From positions 20,065-84,064 of the forward strand of contig NW_013657670.1 of assembly GCF_000142905.1 (NCBI RefSeq): DNA of 64,000 bases. The letters are read 5' to 3'. A program made the position numbers and the translations under genes. How positions within the stretch are numbered: the stretch's first letter is position 1; each line of letters begins with the position of its first letter. Below the pieces are notes generated by a model. It had not been told where the DNA came from. It worked only from the letters and a program-made list of their open reading frames with translations, and made no database searches. This document shows positions 10,101-19,298 of this stretch, piece after piece. The stretch is from Thecamonas trahens ATCC 50062 (Eukaryota > Apusozoa > Apusomonadida > Apusomonadidae).

Positions 10101-10544
10101 GTGACCGCTTGGCCTCGGACGGACGTCAAGCTGGAGCACGTTTGACGGATCAGAGACAAGGCCCGAGTCGAGGTAGTGGACAAAGGCGAGGCAGTCGTAG
10201 ACGTCCACAACTGCGGACGCGGTGACGTTGTCGGCGGACCAGACCGTAGAGCCGATGACGATGTGCGTGAGGGCAGTGACATTGCCAAGCGTCTGTCCCA
10301 CGCATGTGATGTTGAACGAGCATCCGCTTGGCGCTGGACAGGTGGATGAGATGGAGACGATGAGCGGGACCTTGTCGCCGGCCGTGACCAGGCGAGAAGT
10401 CTCTGATGATGAGCTGCGAAAGGTGAGAGTGGGCAATGTGGCGGCCACAAGCGACGACTGCGAAGAGAGCACAAGCACAATGTGCATGCCTACTGCTACC
10501 ATAACCAAAGTTCTACCCACCGCACCTCTGCTCCACCCCGCCAT
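6738..10544 (-). CDS. Large type I cell-surface protein with Ig/PKD-like repeats
   Basis: 1,268 residues from the ATG at 10544. The N-terminus (MAGWSRGAVGRTLVMVAV...) is a good signal peptide. The ectodomain of ~1,130 residues is made of repeated beta-rich segments with recurring patterns such as SGGxxP...V..., typical of cadherin/PKD/Ig-like sandwich repeats, and is rich in Ser, Thr, Ala and Val with many N-x-S/T sites. Near the C-terminus is one membrane span (LIAVVAAVAGICLACIILGIVIAVC) followed by an acidic SGSDDDDD and a ~110-residue Pro-rich cytoplasmic tail. I cannot assign a named family. The likely role is adhesion or surface recognition, by architecture. An upstream in-frame ATG at 10616 would spoil the signal peptide. 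It is divergent from the gene at 10948, and the shared 403-bp promoter contains a G14 run (poly-C on this gene's strand). Confidence 0.75.
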   Translation of the reverse strand: MAGWSRGAVGRTLVMVAVGMHIVLVLSSQSSLVAATLPTLTFRSSSSETSRLVTAGDKVPLIVSISSTCPAPSGCSFNITCVGQTLGNVTALTHIVIGSTVWSADNVTASAVVDVYDCLAFVHYLDSGLVSDPSNVLQLDVRPRPSGHISVAPATAFVGQKIGASVSFTGGGTFDPGDFEIRKSSPPYAVTNFLGTRGPTKTNPLYISPFYTEPFEAGDLHPAAIPTLLRIYVVITNTERGSVVVEAPARLELFPAPSFNLSLASGPLLTYSANASLVVSQLVFDTPSANLAIELVSLSNGSTVATASYTIAGPTPAPLDLVHNAVVPSSHWAPYSSWAFRVTITDGRGAEAAPVVSPAWQLVPPAAFSALTPATTTANVSTVVSTYLTAGGVLPINATLVIALPSGEAVWTSHHSIAAAADWIFLADVTLSVPEVYNVSVTGADALGVPMFALATNLVVNRPLSPGGGPATPDPVVATWTTTRTTAGTPAPLTVAFSGGTPPFALTIVAHAQASEPRAGNVTTLYSTIASLPATGLAVTFSDADVIALGSNVVFYVRVVDSVGAVLDIPANMSSVLSLALRPTIDTTGMSMTSQSLTSGALLNLTVGSVSGGHGVPSEFTYDVAIISFPSGVVLFSFPGLVLSPDGVVAVGPLPVASVTFANISITARDALGGLGHPLLLPLTLYPALIAGSMSAGRANITSVGADPLSVTIASASGGQPPYHASVWLERLDGERGLVTIVPITAAETTVLVPVPSTVGDYTLHSAVVDASGWTAPLVNASSVVTIVPRPLVDVVVPSLANTTAGVTITFSASVIHGIAPLMSAVVDVVDASAPGTVLVASAAAVELAPQSFIFSYDFAATPPLYNRASLVALALSVTDAHGAQSLSFVTPGAAIAPPVSITGLRLETVAGVDIVGGAVTAGLQLRAVADVDGGTGELAASVAVDGAVLVTGDAERGAAWRSSAWVAGTETDGQVDVAVTVRDALGSQGQATLAAVRINPQPSARVEVAGSGVRTVGESVVVSVVDAIGGTGSLAFDVSVEDVASSTTLNSSAAVGSAPGSVSLEVLAGYAAADDSVREIRFVARLTDALGAVAVRGGVSATVLVAPVSGRVAANASPPSGGGIDMTLIAVVAAVAGICLACIILGIVIAVCSGSDDDDDAHKPPEAAYGVNAALDADIAAYDFGAGAESDATSVGVADAEELLAAGDVPVAAATPRLFVHTTTLPPKPPPPIGFAGAALSRPTTTPGALPPKPVHVPSTTEIFGQQ

Positions 10545-10947
10545 GTGTCGCTCAACTGGCGTCGAGTGCAGTGCCGCTGTGCTGCGGCTCGGTCGCCGAC
10601 TCGGTCTACCGAACAACCCTTTGTCAGCCGGCTATTTGGTTCGGCTGTGGGCGGATCGCCGGGTGGTTTGCCGAGGTGCAGGGGGGGGGGGGGGAGGGGG
10701 GAACAAAGCGATTGGGTGGGGTGGGCTACAGAATCCAGTAGACGCGATGCAGCTGCTGATGTCCACATGTACGTGCATGTATGGATGCGTAGTCATGTCG
10801 TGCAGGATCGGCTGTGTGGCAGACCGCACAGCGAATCCTTCCCCGAGGTGCCGCTCATCAATGGAGGGCGGGTGGTCGGAACGCGGCAGTTGGCCGACAA
10901 CGGTCCAAGCAGGCGACGGCGGGGCGGCAAGACCGCTCTTGGGCGGG

Positions 10948-11880
10948 ATGTCACGCTTCCAGAAGTACGCACAACACCACGGGTACAACCGGTCGCCGGG
11001 TGGGCCATATGCACGGGCGACGCATGCGGGCGCGTCACCTGTGCCGGAAGACCGGCAATGGGCGTCCGAGCTTGCGGCGTACGAGCGGTCGAGGTCGGCG
11101 CTCGGCTTCCGTCTTCCGAGCGAGACGCCGCATCGTGTGACGCATGCAGAGGTCAAGGCGGTCGAGGCTGCCTTCAATCCGCTGACCGGAAGGTACACCG
11201 ATCCGGATCATGAGCTGGCCGTGCGGTCTCGGGAGCAGGCGGTGCGATCGCAGAAGGTGAGGACCTCGGGCGCTCTGGCCAAGCAGAGAGATCGGACACC
11301 GTACAACATCTTGTCCAACATTGATCACGGCGCGGCGGTAGCTTCGCCGACCGCAAGGCTCTCGCGGGCGGATCCGTATGGCCATGGCGGACAGAGCCCA
11401 CCGCCGGCGGCCTTGCCCCCGCAGCACGCTGCCGGGCGGCGTTCGATCTCGGACCGATCGACGGCGCGAGTCTCGCCGCCGCGGGTGACTGCCAACCACA
11501 GCAACTACACCTACGACATTATCGGCGGCCAGCCGCTGGCGTCTGATGCCGAGCGGGTCTCGCCGCTGGTGCGGTCTGGTGCGCGACAGCCGCCACCACA
11601 GTACGGGTCCGGGAGAAGCGCGCCGGCCTCGCATCGCCATCCACCGCCGCCTCGCGCGCCTTCGCGGTCGTACAACATCCTCACCTGCGAGGAAGAGCGG
11701 TCGGCGCCGCGACGGGCTGGCCCAAGTCGCAGCCACGACGGTAACATCGTGCTGCCGGCCAAGGGCAAGGCGCCCTTTCACACCTCGCAGTCGATTGTCG
11801 ACTACAACATCATCACCGGCCGGTCGTCGTCCTCGCTTGGCACCCGCGGTGGCAAATACCGTCTGCCATACACACCGTAA
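10948..11880 (+). CDS. Low-complexity protein with repeated YNI(L/I)-type motifs
   Basis: 310 residues from the ATG at 10948 (MSRFQKYAQHHGYNRSPGG). I do not recognise the family. Short aromatic/aliphatic motifs recur about every 50-70 residues in a basic, Pro/Ser/Arg-rich background: TPYNILSNID, YTYDIIGGQP, RSYNILTCEE, GNIVLPAKG and DYNIITGRSS. Such spaced short linear motifs are common in microtubule- or axoneme-binding proteins, but that link is only a guess. The upstream frame stays open to 10222, but it runs through the divergent promoter and the neighbouring gene, so I reject that longer start. Confidence 0.65.
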   Translation: MSRFQKYAQHHGYNRSPGGPYARATHAGASPVPEDRQWASELAAYERSRSALGFRLPSETPHRVTHAEVKAVEAAFNPLTGRYTDPDHELAVRSREQAVRSQKVRTSGALAKQRDRTPYNILSNIDHGAAVASPTARLSRADPYGHGGQSPPPAALPPQHAAGRRSISDRSTARVSPPRVTANHSNYTYDIIGGQPLASDAERVSPLVRSGARQPPPQYGSGRSAPASHRHPPPPRAPSRSYNILTCEEERSAPRRAGPSRSHDGNIVLPAKGKAPFHTSQSIVDYNIITGRSSSSLGTRGGKYRLPYTP

Positions 11881-12390
11881 TCGTCCGTCGACACCACGTG
11901 TTCTCACGCCTGTGGTCACGGAGAACCGCCGCCGGGCGCCCTCACGTTGTGCCCCCCCCTTAAACCCAAGCCAAGCCACCAACAGCACACAGCTCGACAG
12001 CCCACACCACAGCAGCAACAGGCACATGCCAGCCGACATGGATGCCATCGGTTGCGATCTCGTGCCATGATGCACTCATCAAGATCCACGTCAGCGGACG
12101 TCAGCCTGAGCACGCGTCAGGCATTCGTCACCCGTCGAGTGGTGTCACGCGGTGAGGCCGACGGAAGAGGGGGTGGACGACAGGTCGTACGCAGCACACT
12201 CAACTCGCACGAGATCCTGTGTCTGTGGGAGGAGGAGGAGGAGGATGTTCAAGTCTCTCAAGTCTATGTTTTCTGGAAGCAAGGGAAGGGCGAGGAAGGG
12301 AGGGTGCATGGCGGTTCGCAGGCAGGGAGCTCGGCATCGAGCGGGCGAGGTGGCGGCTCGGGTGCGTACACGCGACCACCGCCGGACGAT

Positions 12391-15228
12391 ATGGCGGATT
12401 CAACGGATGATATGCAACCGAATCCGAATCGCCTTTTGCATTGTGGTCTGCTTCCATCCATTACGGCTGCAGCATACGCTCCGCATGCCTCGCTCATCGC
12501 GCTCGGCTCGAGAGACGGCGCCATCAAGATCCTCGGGTGTCAGGGAGTCGAGCTGGCTCTGCTGCGCCCACCCATGCCGTGTCATGTGGCGGATCTGGTC
12601 TTTGTTGCTGCTGCAGCAGTTGGTGACGACTCGGGATCGAGCTCGGTGTCTTCGCAGCTGCTGCTGGTCGCCGCTATCGGCTCCGAGCTGGTGGTGTGGG
12701 ACGTGACCTCGCCGCAGGCCTCGCCCGAGGCCAAGGCGTATCCGACGCCGGACGGTGCACCAGTCAGCGCGCTTGCTTGTGGACTTGGATCACACTTTGT
12801 GTTTACAGGCAGCGTCCGCGGCGACGTCACGGTGTTTAACTGCGCCAAGCAGCGGTTCTCGCTGTACTCGATAGCGCTGGGTGTCGGCGCGATCTCGGTC
12901 CTTGCACCGAGCCCGGTCGACGATGGCGTGCTATGTGTCGGAACCGACGACGGAGTGGCAATGGTAGTCGAGCTGGCGTCCAAGACGCCGCGGATGCTAG
13001 CGGCACCGGCTACTGCGCCGGAGCACGGGCGGGTGACAGCGATGGCTTGGCGCCGCGACGGGAAGCGGGTCGCGGTGGCGTACGCCGGGAGCACATCCAG
13101 CGCCTTGGCCGACTTTGGGATCAAGGGCTCGGGAAAAGACGTGCGCGTGTTCCCTATCGATGATGCCCGGGTGGTGGACCTCGCGTGGATTGTGCCAGAC
13201 GAGATGGAGCGCGATGCACTGATGATGCTCACGCCGCGGCCGCGCGGAGGCGAGGGAGGAAACGGCGGCGTGGTGCGGATCATCCACGGGTTCTCGGCCG
13301 CCATGCCGGACGGCGCGCTTTTTGTGACGCACGGCCACATCGACTCGATCGACCTTGCTGCGGGAGCGAGTAAGTTGTTGCCGATTGTGGGCGGTGAGGG
13401 TGGGTCCGAAGCCGGCGACGGCACAACGAGCGCCGCCGGCGTCTGGCCGGCCTCGCCGACCGAAATGCCGACAATGGTGGTGGTGACCGGGTCGACGCCG
13501 ACGGCAGCGCTGGCGGTGCTGTGCGATGTGTCGGGAGGGAGCGCTGTGGCGGGCGGGAACCAGTACCTCGAGCTGCCGCTGCCGCGGTCGCTGGCGCTTG
13601 CGGCGGGCGGTGTGACGGCAACGTACTGTCTCGAGAACGTCCCGCTCGAGCTTGTTTCGCATCTGTACCGGACCTCGCCGCGCGGGACGTATACAAGCCC
13701 ACGTGACGAGTGGCCGCTGGTGGGTGGCGCGCTGGGACAGGGGCTGGCCGGCGAGGCGTCAGTCGGGGCGCGGCTGCTTGTCACCGGACACTCGAGCGGC
13801 GTGGTGAGCGTGTGGGACGTGACAACGCCTGCGCTTTGCGAGCTCAGCACGCTCAATGTCAACATGGCATGCCCGACGATGCCGATGGACGCGCGTGTTG
13901 TGGGCCTTGCGGCGGCATGCTCGACTGATGGCACGCTCTGCCTCGCCGTGCTCTGCGGCTCGGGCGAAATCTACCTCGTGGGCGTGTGCACGAGTCTCAG
14001 CGATGACGACGAGCCCGCGCGGCATGTGGTAGCTCGATACACCTGCGACGGCGAGCTGAGCGAGGCCGAAGAGGTGGTCGACGTGGTGCCGGCGGATGTT
14101 GGGCTGCTTGTGCGCGGCGTGGTTTGCCCCGACGGCACGAGCGACAACCGGTGCTCTGTGGTTGCGCTTGACACCAAAGGCGAGCATCTCGCGCTCGGGC
14201 TGCTCTCAGGCGCGGTGGTTGTCGTGGCTGTGGCAACGCTGTCGCTTGAGGCGGTCGGGGTGGCGGCGAGCGTAGCAGAGGCACGGGCGACGGCTGTGGC
14301 GTTTGTGCGGGCGCCTGGCGACGCGCCGCTGGTGCTTGCAGCGGGAGGCTCGTCGGGCGAGGCGATTGTGTTGCCTGTTGCAGGCGAGGCGGGGGCGGTG
14401 GTGCGCTTGCCGCGGGAGGGCAAGGCATCGGGCGGGGTGACCGGCGTGCACGTGGTCGGCGACGAGGCGCGCCACCTTGCGGTAGTGTGTGAGCACGAGA
14501 TACGGATGTACGCTTGGAACGAGGCCAGTACGCTGGACCTTATCTTTACGCGGCTGGCCAAGCCGACGACCTCGCTGGTGTTTTCTGCGGTGGTCCGTGA
14601 TGGCGAGCACGGCGGGGCCGGGCTTGTTGCGGTGAGCAGCAGCGGGGCGGTGTACGTGCTCTCGCTCCTTACGCTCCATCTTGTGCTCCGCGACTCGCTC
14701 GAAGCGATTGTGGAGCGACCGGTGACGCGCAGCGTGACTGAGACCGGGCTCTGCGCCGCGGGCGACGGGCACCTGGCGGTGGTGCTCGACTCGGGCGAGC
14801 TCGTCCATGTTGGCTTGTTTGGCGAGAGGCGCGGGCTGCTGGGCCTTCCGGCGAGCGGACCGTATGTACAGGCGGCAGCGCTACCGGCGCGGCCAAAGCG
14901 CAAGGGCTTCTTCAAGTCGCTTCTGGGCGGAAAGTCCGAGTCGGGCGTGTCTCCCGAGCTCGAGGAGCTGCTCGGCCCTGTGGCGAGTGATGCGGCCACG
15001 GACGAGGCCGCGGGCGACGACGAGAGCAGGGCGGCGTCACGACCGGCAACCTCAGCCGAGGTCAAGCGGATGATGGCCGAGAACCGGAACAAGCTTGCAG
15101 AGCGCGGCGAGAAGATGGAGCAGCTCGGCGAGCAGACGGCAGAGATGGCGGAGAACGCGCGGCAGATGGAGGCGTCAATCGCCGAGTACGTCCGCGAGCA
15201 AGAGAACAAGAAGTGGTGGCAGCTTTGA
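12391..15228 (+). CDS. Tomosyn/Lgl-family WD40 protein with C-terminal SNARE-like coil
   Basis: From the in-frame ATG at 12391 (MADSTDDMQPNPN) the protein has 945 residues. Residues ~15-80 (LLPSITAAAYAPHASLIALGSRDGAIKILG) match the first WD blade of tomosyn (STXBP5) and Lgl proteins. Further WD-like blades extend to residue ~840. The last ~60 residues (VKRMMAENRNKLAERGEKMEQL...) form an R-SNARE/synaptobrevin-like coiled coil, preceded by a basic FFKSLLGGK patch. Family role: binding syntaxin-type SNAREs to control exocytosis. A better N-terminus may be encoded upstream: an ATG at 12245 in another frame gives MFKSLKSMFSGSKGR, which could join by a short intron, but no splice pair is certain. 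A C8 tract lies at 11952. Confidence 0.85.
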   Translation: MADSTDDMQPNPNRLLHCGLLPSITAAAYAPHASLIALGSRDGAIKILGCQGVELALLRPPMPCHVADLVFVAAAAVGDDSGSSSVSSQLLLVAAIGSELVVWDVTSPQASPEAKAYPTPDGAPVSALACGLGSHFVFTGSVRGDVTVFNCAKQRFSLYSIALGVGAISVLAPSPVDDGVLCVGTDDGVAMVVELASKTPRMLAAPATAPEHGRVTAMAWRRDGKRVAVAYAGSTSSALADFGIKGSGKDVRVFPIDDARVVDLAWIVPDEMERDALMMLTPRPRGGEGGNGGVVRIIHGFSAAMPDGALFVTHGHIDSIDLAAGASKLLPIVGGEGGSEAGDGTTSAAGVWPASPTEMPTMVVVTGSTPTAALAVLCDVSGGSAVAGGNQYLELPLPRSLALAAGGVTATYCLENVPLELVSHLYRTSPRGTYTSPRDEWPLVGGALGQGLAGEASVGARLLVTGHSSGVVSVWDVTTPALCELSTLNVNMACPTMPMDARVVGLAAACSTDGTLCLAVLCGSGEIYLVGVCTSLSDDDEPARHVVARYTCDGELSEAEEVVDVVPADVGLLVRGVVCPDGTSDNRCSVVALDTKGEHLALGLLSGAVVVVAVATLSLEAVGVAASVAEARATAVAFVRAPGDAPLVLAAGGSSGEAIVLPVAGEAGAVVRLPREGKASGGVTGVHVVGDEARHLAVVCEHEIRMYAWNEASTLDLIFTRLAKPTTSLVFSAVVRDGEHGGAGLVAVSSSGAVYVLSLLTLHLVLRDSLEAIVERPVTRSVTETGLCAAGDGHLAVVLDSGELVHVGLFGERRGLLGLPASGPYVQAAALPARPKRKGFFKSLLGGKSESGVSPELEELLGPVASDAATDEAAGDDESRAASRPATSAEVKRMMAENRNKLAERGEKMEQLGEQTAEMAENARQMEASIAEYVREQENKKWWQL

Positions 15229-15277
15229 GCGGCAAGCCTGAACCCTTAACGGTACGGTCGTTCAGACGCGTTGTCGC

Positions 15278-15656
15278 ATGGTGAGGGGCTTGTTGTTGAC
15301 GACCCCGAGGACCGAGAAGGAGAGCATCACAGAGCTGAACACAGCAGCCGGGCGGGAGAGCGCGAGGACGTCTTGCGACGGACGAGCTTGCCGGTCGGCG
15401 TGGCAGCGCAAGTGGTGGCACGCCATCTTGTACTGGATTCTGGACGCCGCTCCTCATCAACACGTACGCGCTCTACGCTGACGCGAGCCCACGCCCCGCC
15501 ATGACTCGCTTGGCTTTTCTCTACAACATCATCGACGCCCACGCCGCCGACGCCGGCGCCGTCAGCTCCCTCTGCGGCGGCTGCTTGTCATCACCACATT
15601 CCCCAACAAGCCGCTCTACGACGCGACTGCCTCGCCTGCCCGAAACTCCATGGTAA
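15278..15656 (+). pseudogene. Possible piggyBac-like transposase 3' remnant
   Basis: Two short overlapping plus-strand frames look protein-like. The first contains ACRSAWQRKWWHAILYWILD and ends at ~15481. The next frame continues TPLLINTYALYADASPRPAM and TRLAFLYNIIDAHA, stopping at 15654. Joined by a 1-nt shift near 15440, this resembles the 'RKWW..IFF.LLD.ALVNA.ILY' block near the C-terminus of piggyBac (DDE_Tnp_1_7) transposases. No catalytic domain, terminal repeats or TTAA target duplication were identified, so it would be a broken fragment. The similarity is from memory of the family pattern and is weak. Confidence 0.3.
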
Positions 15657-15827
15657 GCGATCGCGGCCACAGACCTTTTGCGCCGCGCGCGGCGTCCATC
15701 TCTGCATCGCCGACTGTGTTCTGTTGTGGCAGCCAGTAACACATTGTACTACTCTTTTACAACAATTCATGGACGTTGCGACGTCTGTGGAGCGTCGCCC
15801 GGAGCGCGGCTTGCGCGATGAAAAGCC

Positions 15828-17232
15828 TTAAAGCGACGGCAGCGCGTTGCGCGAGCCGAAGAACAGCGCCTTGTAGATGGAGCCCATGGCGTCGGGCGCG
15901 ACGAGGCGCTCCACGCCCGGGATGATGTCGTCTGCTGACGCACCAGCAGCGAGAAGGGTCTCGGTCCGGGCGGCGATGCCGAGCTTCTGGAGAGCGACGC
16001 CCTGGTCGAGGAGAGGGGCAACGGCGAGCGCGTCCGAGCTCGCGGTGAGAACCTTGGCCAAGGTGCCAAAGTCGACGTCGGCGGTGAGATCGGCGTCGCC
16101 GGGATGGTCGAGGAATGAAGTGAGGACGGCATGGTCCTTGATGGCGCGGAGCGAGGCTGGGACCGGCGAGGCCCAGCCGTAGTCGATGATGGCGCCGGCA
16201 AAGGCAGGCGCCGGCGCCGCGGCGAGAACGCGGGCCAGCTCCTTGGCGGCGGCCCATGAGTCGGGCGAGATCTCGATGCCATCGCCGTCGACAACCGGCA
16301 CCGAGCCGTCATCGACAACCATAGAGCAGGCGAGTGTCGGCGCGTCGGAGAGCGTCAGCGTCAGCGCGTCGCCGCTTGGGTCGAGGCCGACCAGCCGCTC
16401 GCGCCAGGCGCCGTCGACTCGCAGCAGCTGATGGACCGGGAGCGCATCGAAGAACTCATTGGCGACGACGTAGATTGGTGCTCCGTCGGCAAAGGCGCCT
16501 TCCAGCTCGCGGACAGAGTCGTACCACGCTACAGATGCGATGGCGGAGCGTTCCGATCCCGAGGTGGCGCGCGGACCTGACGGCGTCTCGCGCGATCCAC
16601 GCTTGGCTCGCTCCCTCCGCGCGGCAGCTTCGGTCCGCGAGACCTTACCTCTGCGGGCGGAGCGGCGGCGAGAGTTTGGTTGAGCAGCAGACGCAGACGC
16701 AGCCGGAGCGTGGCGGGCACCGAGCGCTTTGGCCGCGATCCCGAGAGAAACGGCGAGGCCTCGACAAGGTGGACGTGGATCGAGTCCTGCGGGAGCTTTG
16801 CGATCTTTGCAGCAGCGCGAAGAAGATCGGAAGCCAGAGTGCCACGACCAGGACCAAGCTCGACGTAGTGAAGCACAGGCGTAGCAGCAGGAGCAGCAGT
16901 AGTCGCAGCAGGAGCGAGATGATCCGCCAGAGCGTGAATGCCGTAGACAGCGAGCGAGTCGGCAAATAGCTGAGAGACTTCGGGTGCGGTGACAAAGTCG
17001 CCGGCGGCGCCAAACACGTCCTGCTTGGCGTAGTAACCCAGTGTAGGATGTGTGAGGCATGTTCGCATGTATGCTGCCAGAGGGAGTGGCCCTGCGAGCT
17101 TGATGGCCTTTGCAGCAGAGGGAGGAGGGCCATGGCGGCGCGTTGAGTGGCCGGCGGGGATGGGCAAAGTGGCTGGGGCGGCAGGACGTGGCGAGGGGGA
17201 CAGGCAGGCGGGGTGGTGATCTGTGTTAACAT
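15828..17232 (-). CDS. NDUFAF7/MidA-like mitochondrial arginine methyltransferase (split frames)
   Basis: The N-terminal part, in one frame at ~16,720-17,130, reads KLAGPLPLAAYMRTCLTHPT, LGYYAKQDVFGAAGDFVTAPE and then the SAM-binding YVELGPGRGTLASDLL and HLVEASP. The C-terminal part, in another frame at 15828-16530, reads AWYDSV...VVANEFFDALPVHQLL, then DYGWASP and DLTADVDFGTLAKVL. Together these match NDUFAF7, which dimethylates an arginine of NDUFS2 during complex I assembly. A GTAAGG donor (16648) and a TAG acceptor (16529) bracket a 120-nt non-conserved stretch that is probably an intron. A further 1-nt shift upstream of it, and another near the N-terminus, are needed for one frame. The best start is the ATG at 17232 (MLTQITTPPACPPR), in a third frame. 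Exact gene structure is unresolved. It follows the membrane-protein gene by 29 bp on the same strand. Confidence 0.75.
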
Positions 17233-17261
17233 CGGGGCTAGCGATGGGTGATGGAGCGCGG

Positions 17262-18227
17262 CTAGAGTCGAGCAAGCGCAACAAGAGTGACGAGGCCAGT
17301 GTTGAGCACCTCGTGGCCGCGATGGGCAAAGTTGAGGACGAGCGAGAGGGTGGCGGCAGCGAGGTCGACGTGGGCGAGGACGGCGAGGGCGGCGCCGGTG
17401 GAGACGGCCATGAGCAGGCCGTTGATGACGAGATGGACCGACTGCGCCATGTAGCGCTTGCGGACAAGGGTCTGGAGGAAAAACTCGAGGACATAGGCGG
17501 TGTTGAGGGCGAGCCAGTAGTAGGGGAAGGCGCGATGAGAGGCGAGGGCGAGTCCGTTCACAGCGAGCGAGACGTTGAGCCCATGGAGAAGCGCGTGCTT
17601 GTACAGCAGGTACTGGGCCTTCTTGACCCGGTACATGACAGGAACGAGCGGCGATTCGGCTGCTGCAGCCGCATCGGTCTGGTAGTTGTCGGAGAACGAG
17701 TTGACCGGGAAGAGCGGGCGAAGGAGCCAGAGGCAGGTGATGGCAGCAAGTGCGATGAGGCGCGCGCTGAGTGGCCAAGCCGGAACAAGAGCGATGAAGA
17801 CAGCCTGTGCCAGGTTGAGCAGCTGGTAGAAGACGTGCTCCACCATCTCGGCGGTGGTCACCACCGCCCGCTCCGACAACGTGCCCGAGGCGGCGTTGGC
17901 GATCCGGGCCTCGTCATGGGCGGCGGCAAAGTCTGCAGCGGCTGCTGCTGTTGTGGCACAGCCGAGGAGGCCCAACACCACGTTGTACGCCGTGGAATAC
18001 TCTTTGATCATCTCCTCCTTCACCTGTGGCATCGGAGCCAGTAGCATCATCCATCCCAGACTCAGATGCATCAGCAGCGCACCGCCGAGCAGTCGGTGAC
18101 GGCGGGCGTAGCGGCGGACAAACATGGAGGGATGGCGGGCGATGGCCAGGACCACAGGTGCGGCAAAGGCGAGCATGGCGTAGGGCACGCTCTTCTCGAA
18201 CATGTTCCATGCCCATGTGGGTGTCAT
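17262..18227 (-). CDS. Multipass membrane protein of unknown function
   Basis: 321 residues from the ATG at 18227 (MTPTWAWNMFEKSVPYAML). About seven hydrophobic segments are visible, including AMLAFAAPVVLAI, ALLMHLSLGWMMLLAP, VVLGLLGCATTAAAA, AVFIALVPAWPLSARLIALA and a C-terminal pair. Soluble loops carry EHVFYQLLNL and SFSDNYQTD. I recognise no family motif. The frame is open further upstream to 18857, but that part is Pro/His/Ser low-complexity and crosses a G17 run at 18306 (poly-C on the coding strand), so it is treated as 5' leader. Confidence 0.65.
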   Translation of the reverse strand: MTPTWAWNMFEKSVPYAMLAFAAPVVLAIARHPSMFVRRYARRHRLLGGALLMHLSLGWMMLLAPMPQVKEEMIKEYSTAYNVVLGLLGCATTAAAAADFAAAHDEARIANAASGTLSERAVVTTAEMVEHVFYQLLNLAQAVFIALVPAWPLSARLIALAAITCLWLLRPLFPVNSFSDNYQTDAAAAAESPLVPVMYRVKKAQYLLYKHALLHGLNVSLAVNGLALASHRAFPYYWLALNTAYVLEFFLQTLVRKRYMAQSVHLVINGLLMAVSTGAALAVLAHVDLAAATLSLVLNFAHRGHEVLNTGLVTLVALARL

Positions 18228-18924
18228 GGGCAGGCTGGGGCTGGGGTGAGGTGGAGTGGGGTGGTGGGAGTGGGAGAGGGGGAGAGGGGGAGAGGGGGTG
18301 GGGGAGGGGGGGGGGGGGGGGGCGTACCGGACCTGCGTCATGCATGTGTGAGGGTCACGGTGATGGTTTGGGGGCTGCCTGTGTGTGTGTGCGAGGCAGA
18401 TGTGGGGAGGGGAGAGTAGGGAGGGGGTTGTGAGAGCTTCATGGGCATCGCAATGATGATCGAGGGTCGAGATGCGCATGGACGATCCGTGCTGATGGCG
18501 GGGGTGGGTTGCGAGGCGCAGGACGTCAGGCGTGGAGCATGGAGCGCAAGAGGCCGCGACGGTGGGCGAGGAGGGCAGCGCAGCGTGCTGTGATGGCTGC
18601 GGCGACCAAGGGCAAGCCGGGAGGGAGTGCACCAGTCTACCGAGAGAGGACAAGAAGGGCGCGTGTCTGGTGACTGGATGCAGCGCGCAGCAGCAGATGA
18701 GCAGAGGGTGTTGCTCGAGAGAACGAGGGCGCACGCGGAGAAGTGGGCCAGGGCTGGCGGAGGACGGGCGAGTGGCCGGGCGAGCGCGACACGGAGCGAC
18801 GGGAGGGTGTCGGTGAGGGGGGGGGGTGGAGAATGGGGATAGCGAGAGGTAGAACAAAGGTATGAAGCAGACAAGTAGATGTGGCGAGAGGTTAACATGT
18901 CGCGAAGGATGAGAATGATGTGGT

Positions 18925-19188
18925 CTAGCTCTGTTGTTGGCGTTCCAAGCGTTTGAGGTGGTAGTTGATGGTGGGCCCGTGGGTCTTCATCTTGCGCTCG
19001 ACCGAGCCGACACAGGCCATGAGGGCCAACTGGGCTTGCCTACACCTCGCAGAGGAAAGCTCATTGCTCTCATAGCATGCCATGAGGGCGAGGAGCTCAG
19101 ACGAGCACTCCATGGTCGAGGCAGACTTGGCAACACGGAGCTTGAACGGCTTGGTCTTCTTGTGCAGCTTGAGCCGTCCGCGAACCAT
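18925..19188 (-). CDS. Small mitoribosomal subunit protein mS37 (CHCHD1/MRP10)
   Basis: 87 residues from the ATG at 19188 (MVRGRLKLHKKTKPFKLRVA). A basic N-terminus is followed by a twin CX9C coiled-coil-helix fold: C-SSELLALMA-C and C-RQAQLALMA-C, each with exactly nine residues between the cysteines. Size, basic leader and the twin CX9C placed after an 'MECSSELLALMACYE' type helix match the mS37 family, a mitochondrial small-subunit protein imported through the Mia40 disulfide relay. A longer in-frame ORF reaches 19827 but overlaps the GAR1 gene and is non-conserved. The upstream region has three copies of GATCGTACT, including a 12-bp palindrome at 19299-19310. Confidence 0.8.
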   Translation of the reverse strand: MVRGRLKLHKKTKPFKLRVAKSASTMECSSELLALMACYESNELSSARCRQAQLALMACVGSVERKMKTHGPTINYHLKRLERQQQS

Positions 19189-19298
19189 GGCTTTTGTTGG
19201 TTTGCCGAGTCGAGAGTATCGAGTGCGGGAGGCGTTGTCTTGAGGGGAGTGTTCGACCGGATGATCGTACTCGCCTGATCGTACTTGCTTGCTCGACC

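Noticed and set aside
10222-10947. N-terminal extension of the YNI-motif protein
   Set aside because: Overlaps the start of the divergent cell-surface gene and a G14 run; no conservation signal.
12582-15209. Long minus-strand ORFs (450 and 412 aa) across the tomosyn-like gene
   Set aside because: Antisense shadows with low-complexity Ser/Thr/Ala composition and no motifs.
18338-18898. 186-aa minus-strand ORF upstream of the membrane-protein gene
   Set aside because: Pro/Ser/His/Thr low-complexity with dinucleotide-like runs; probably leader or promoter DNA.
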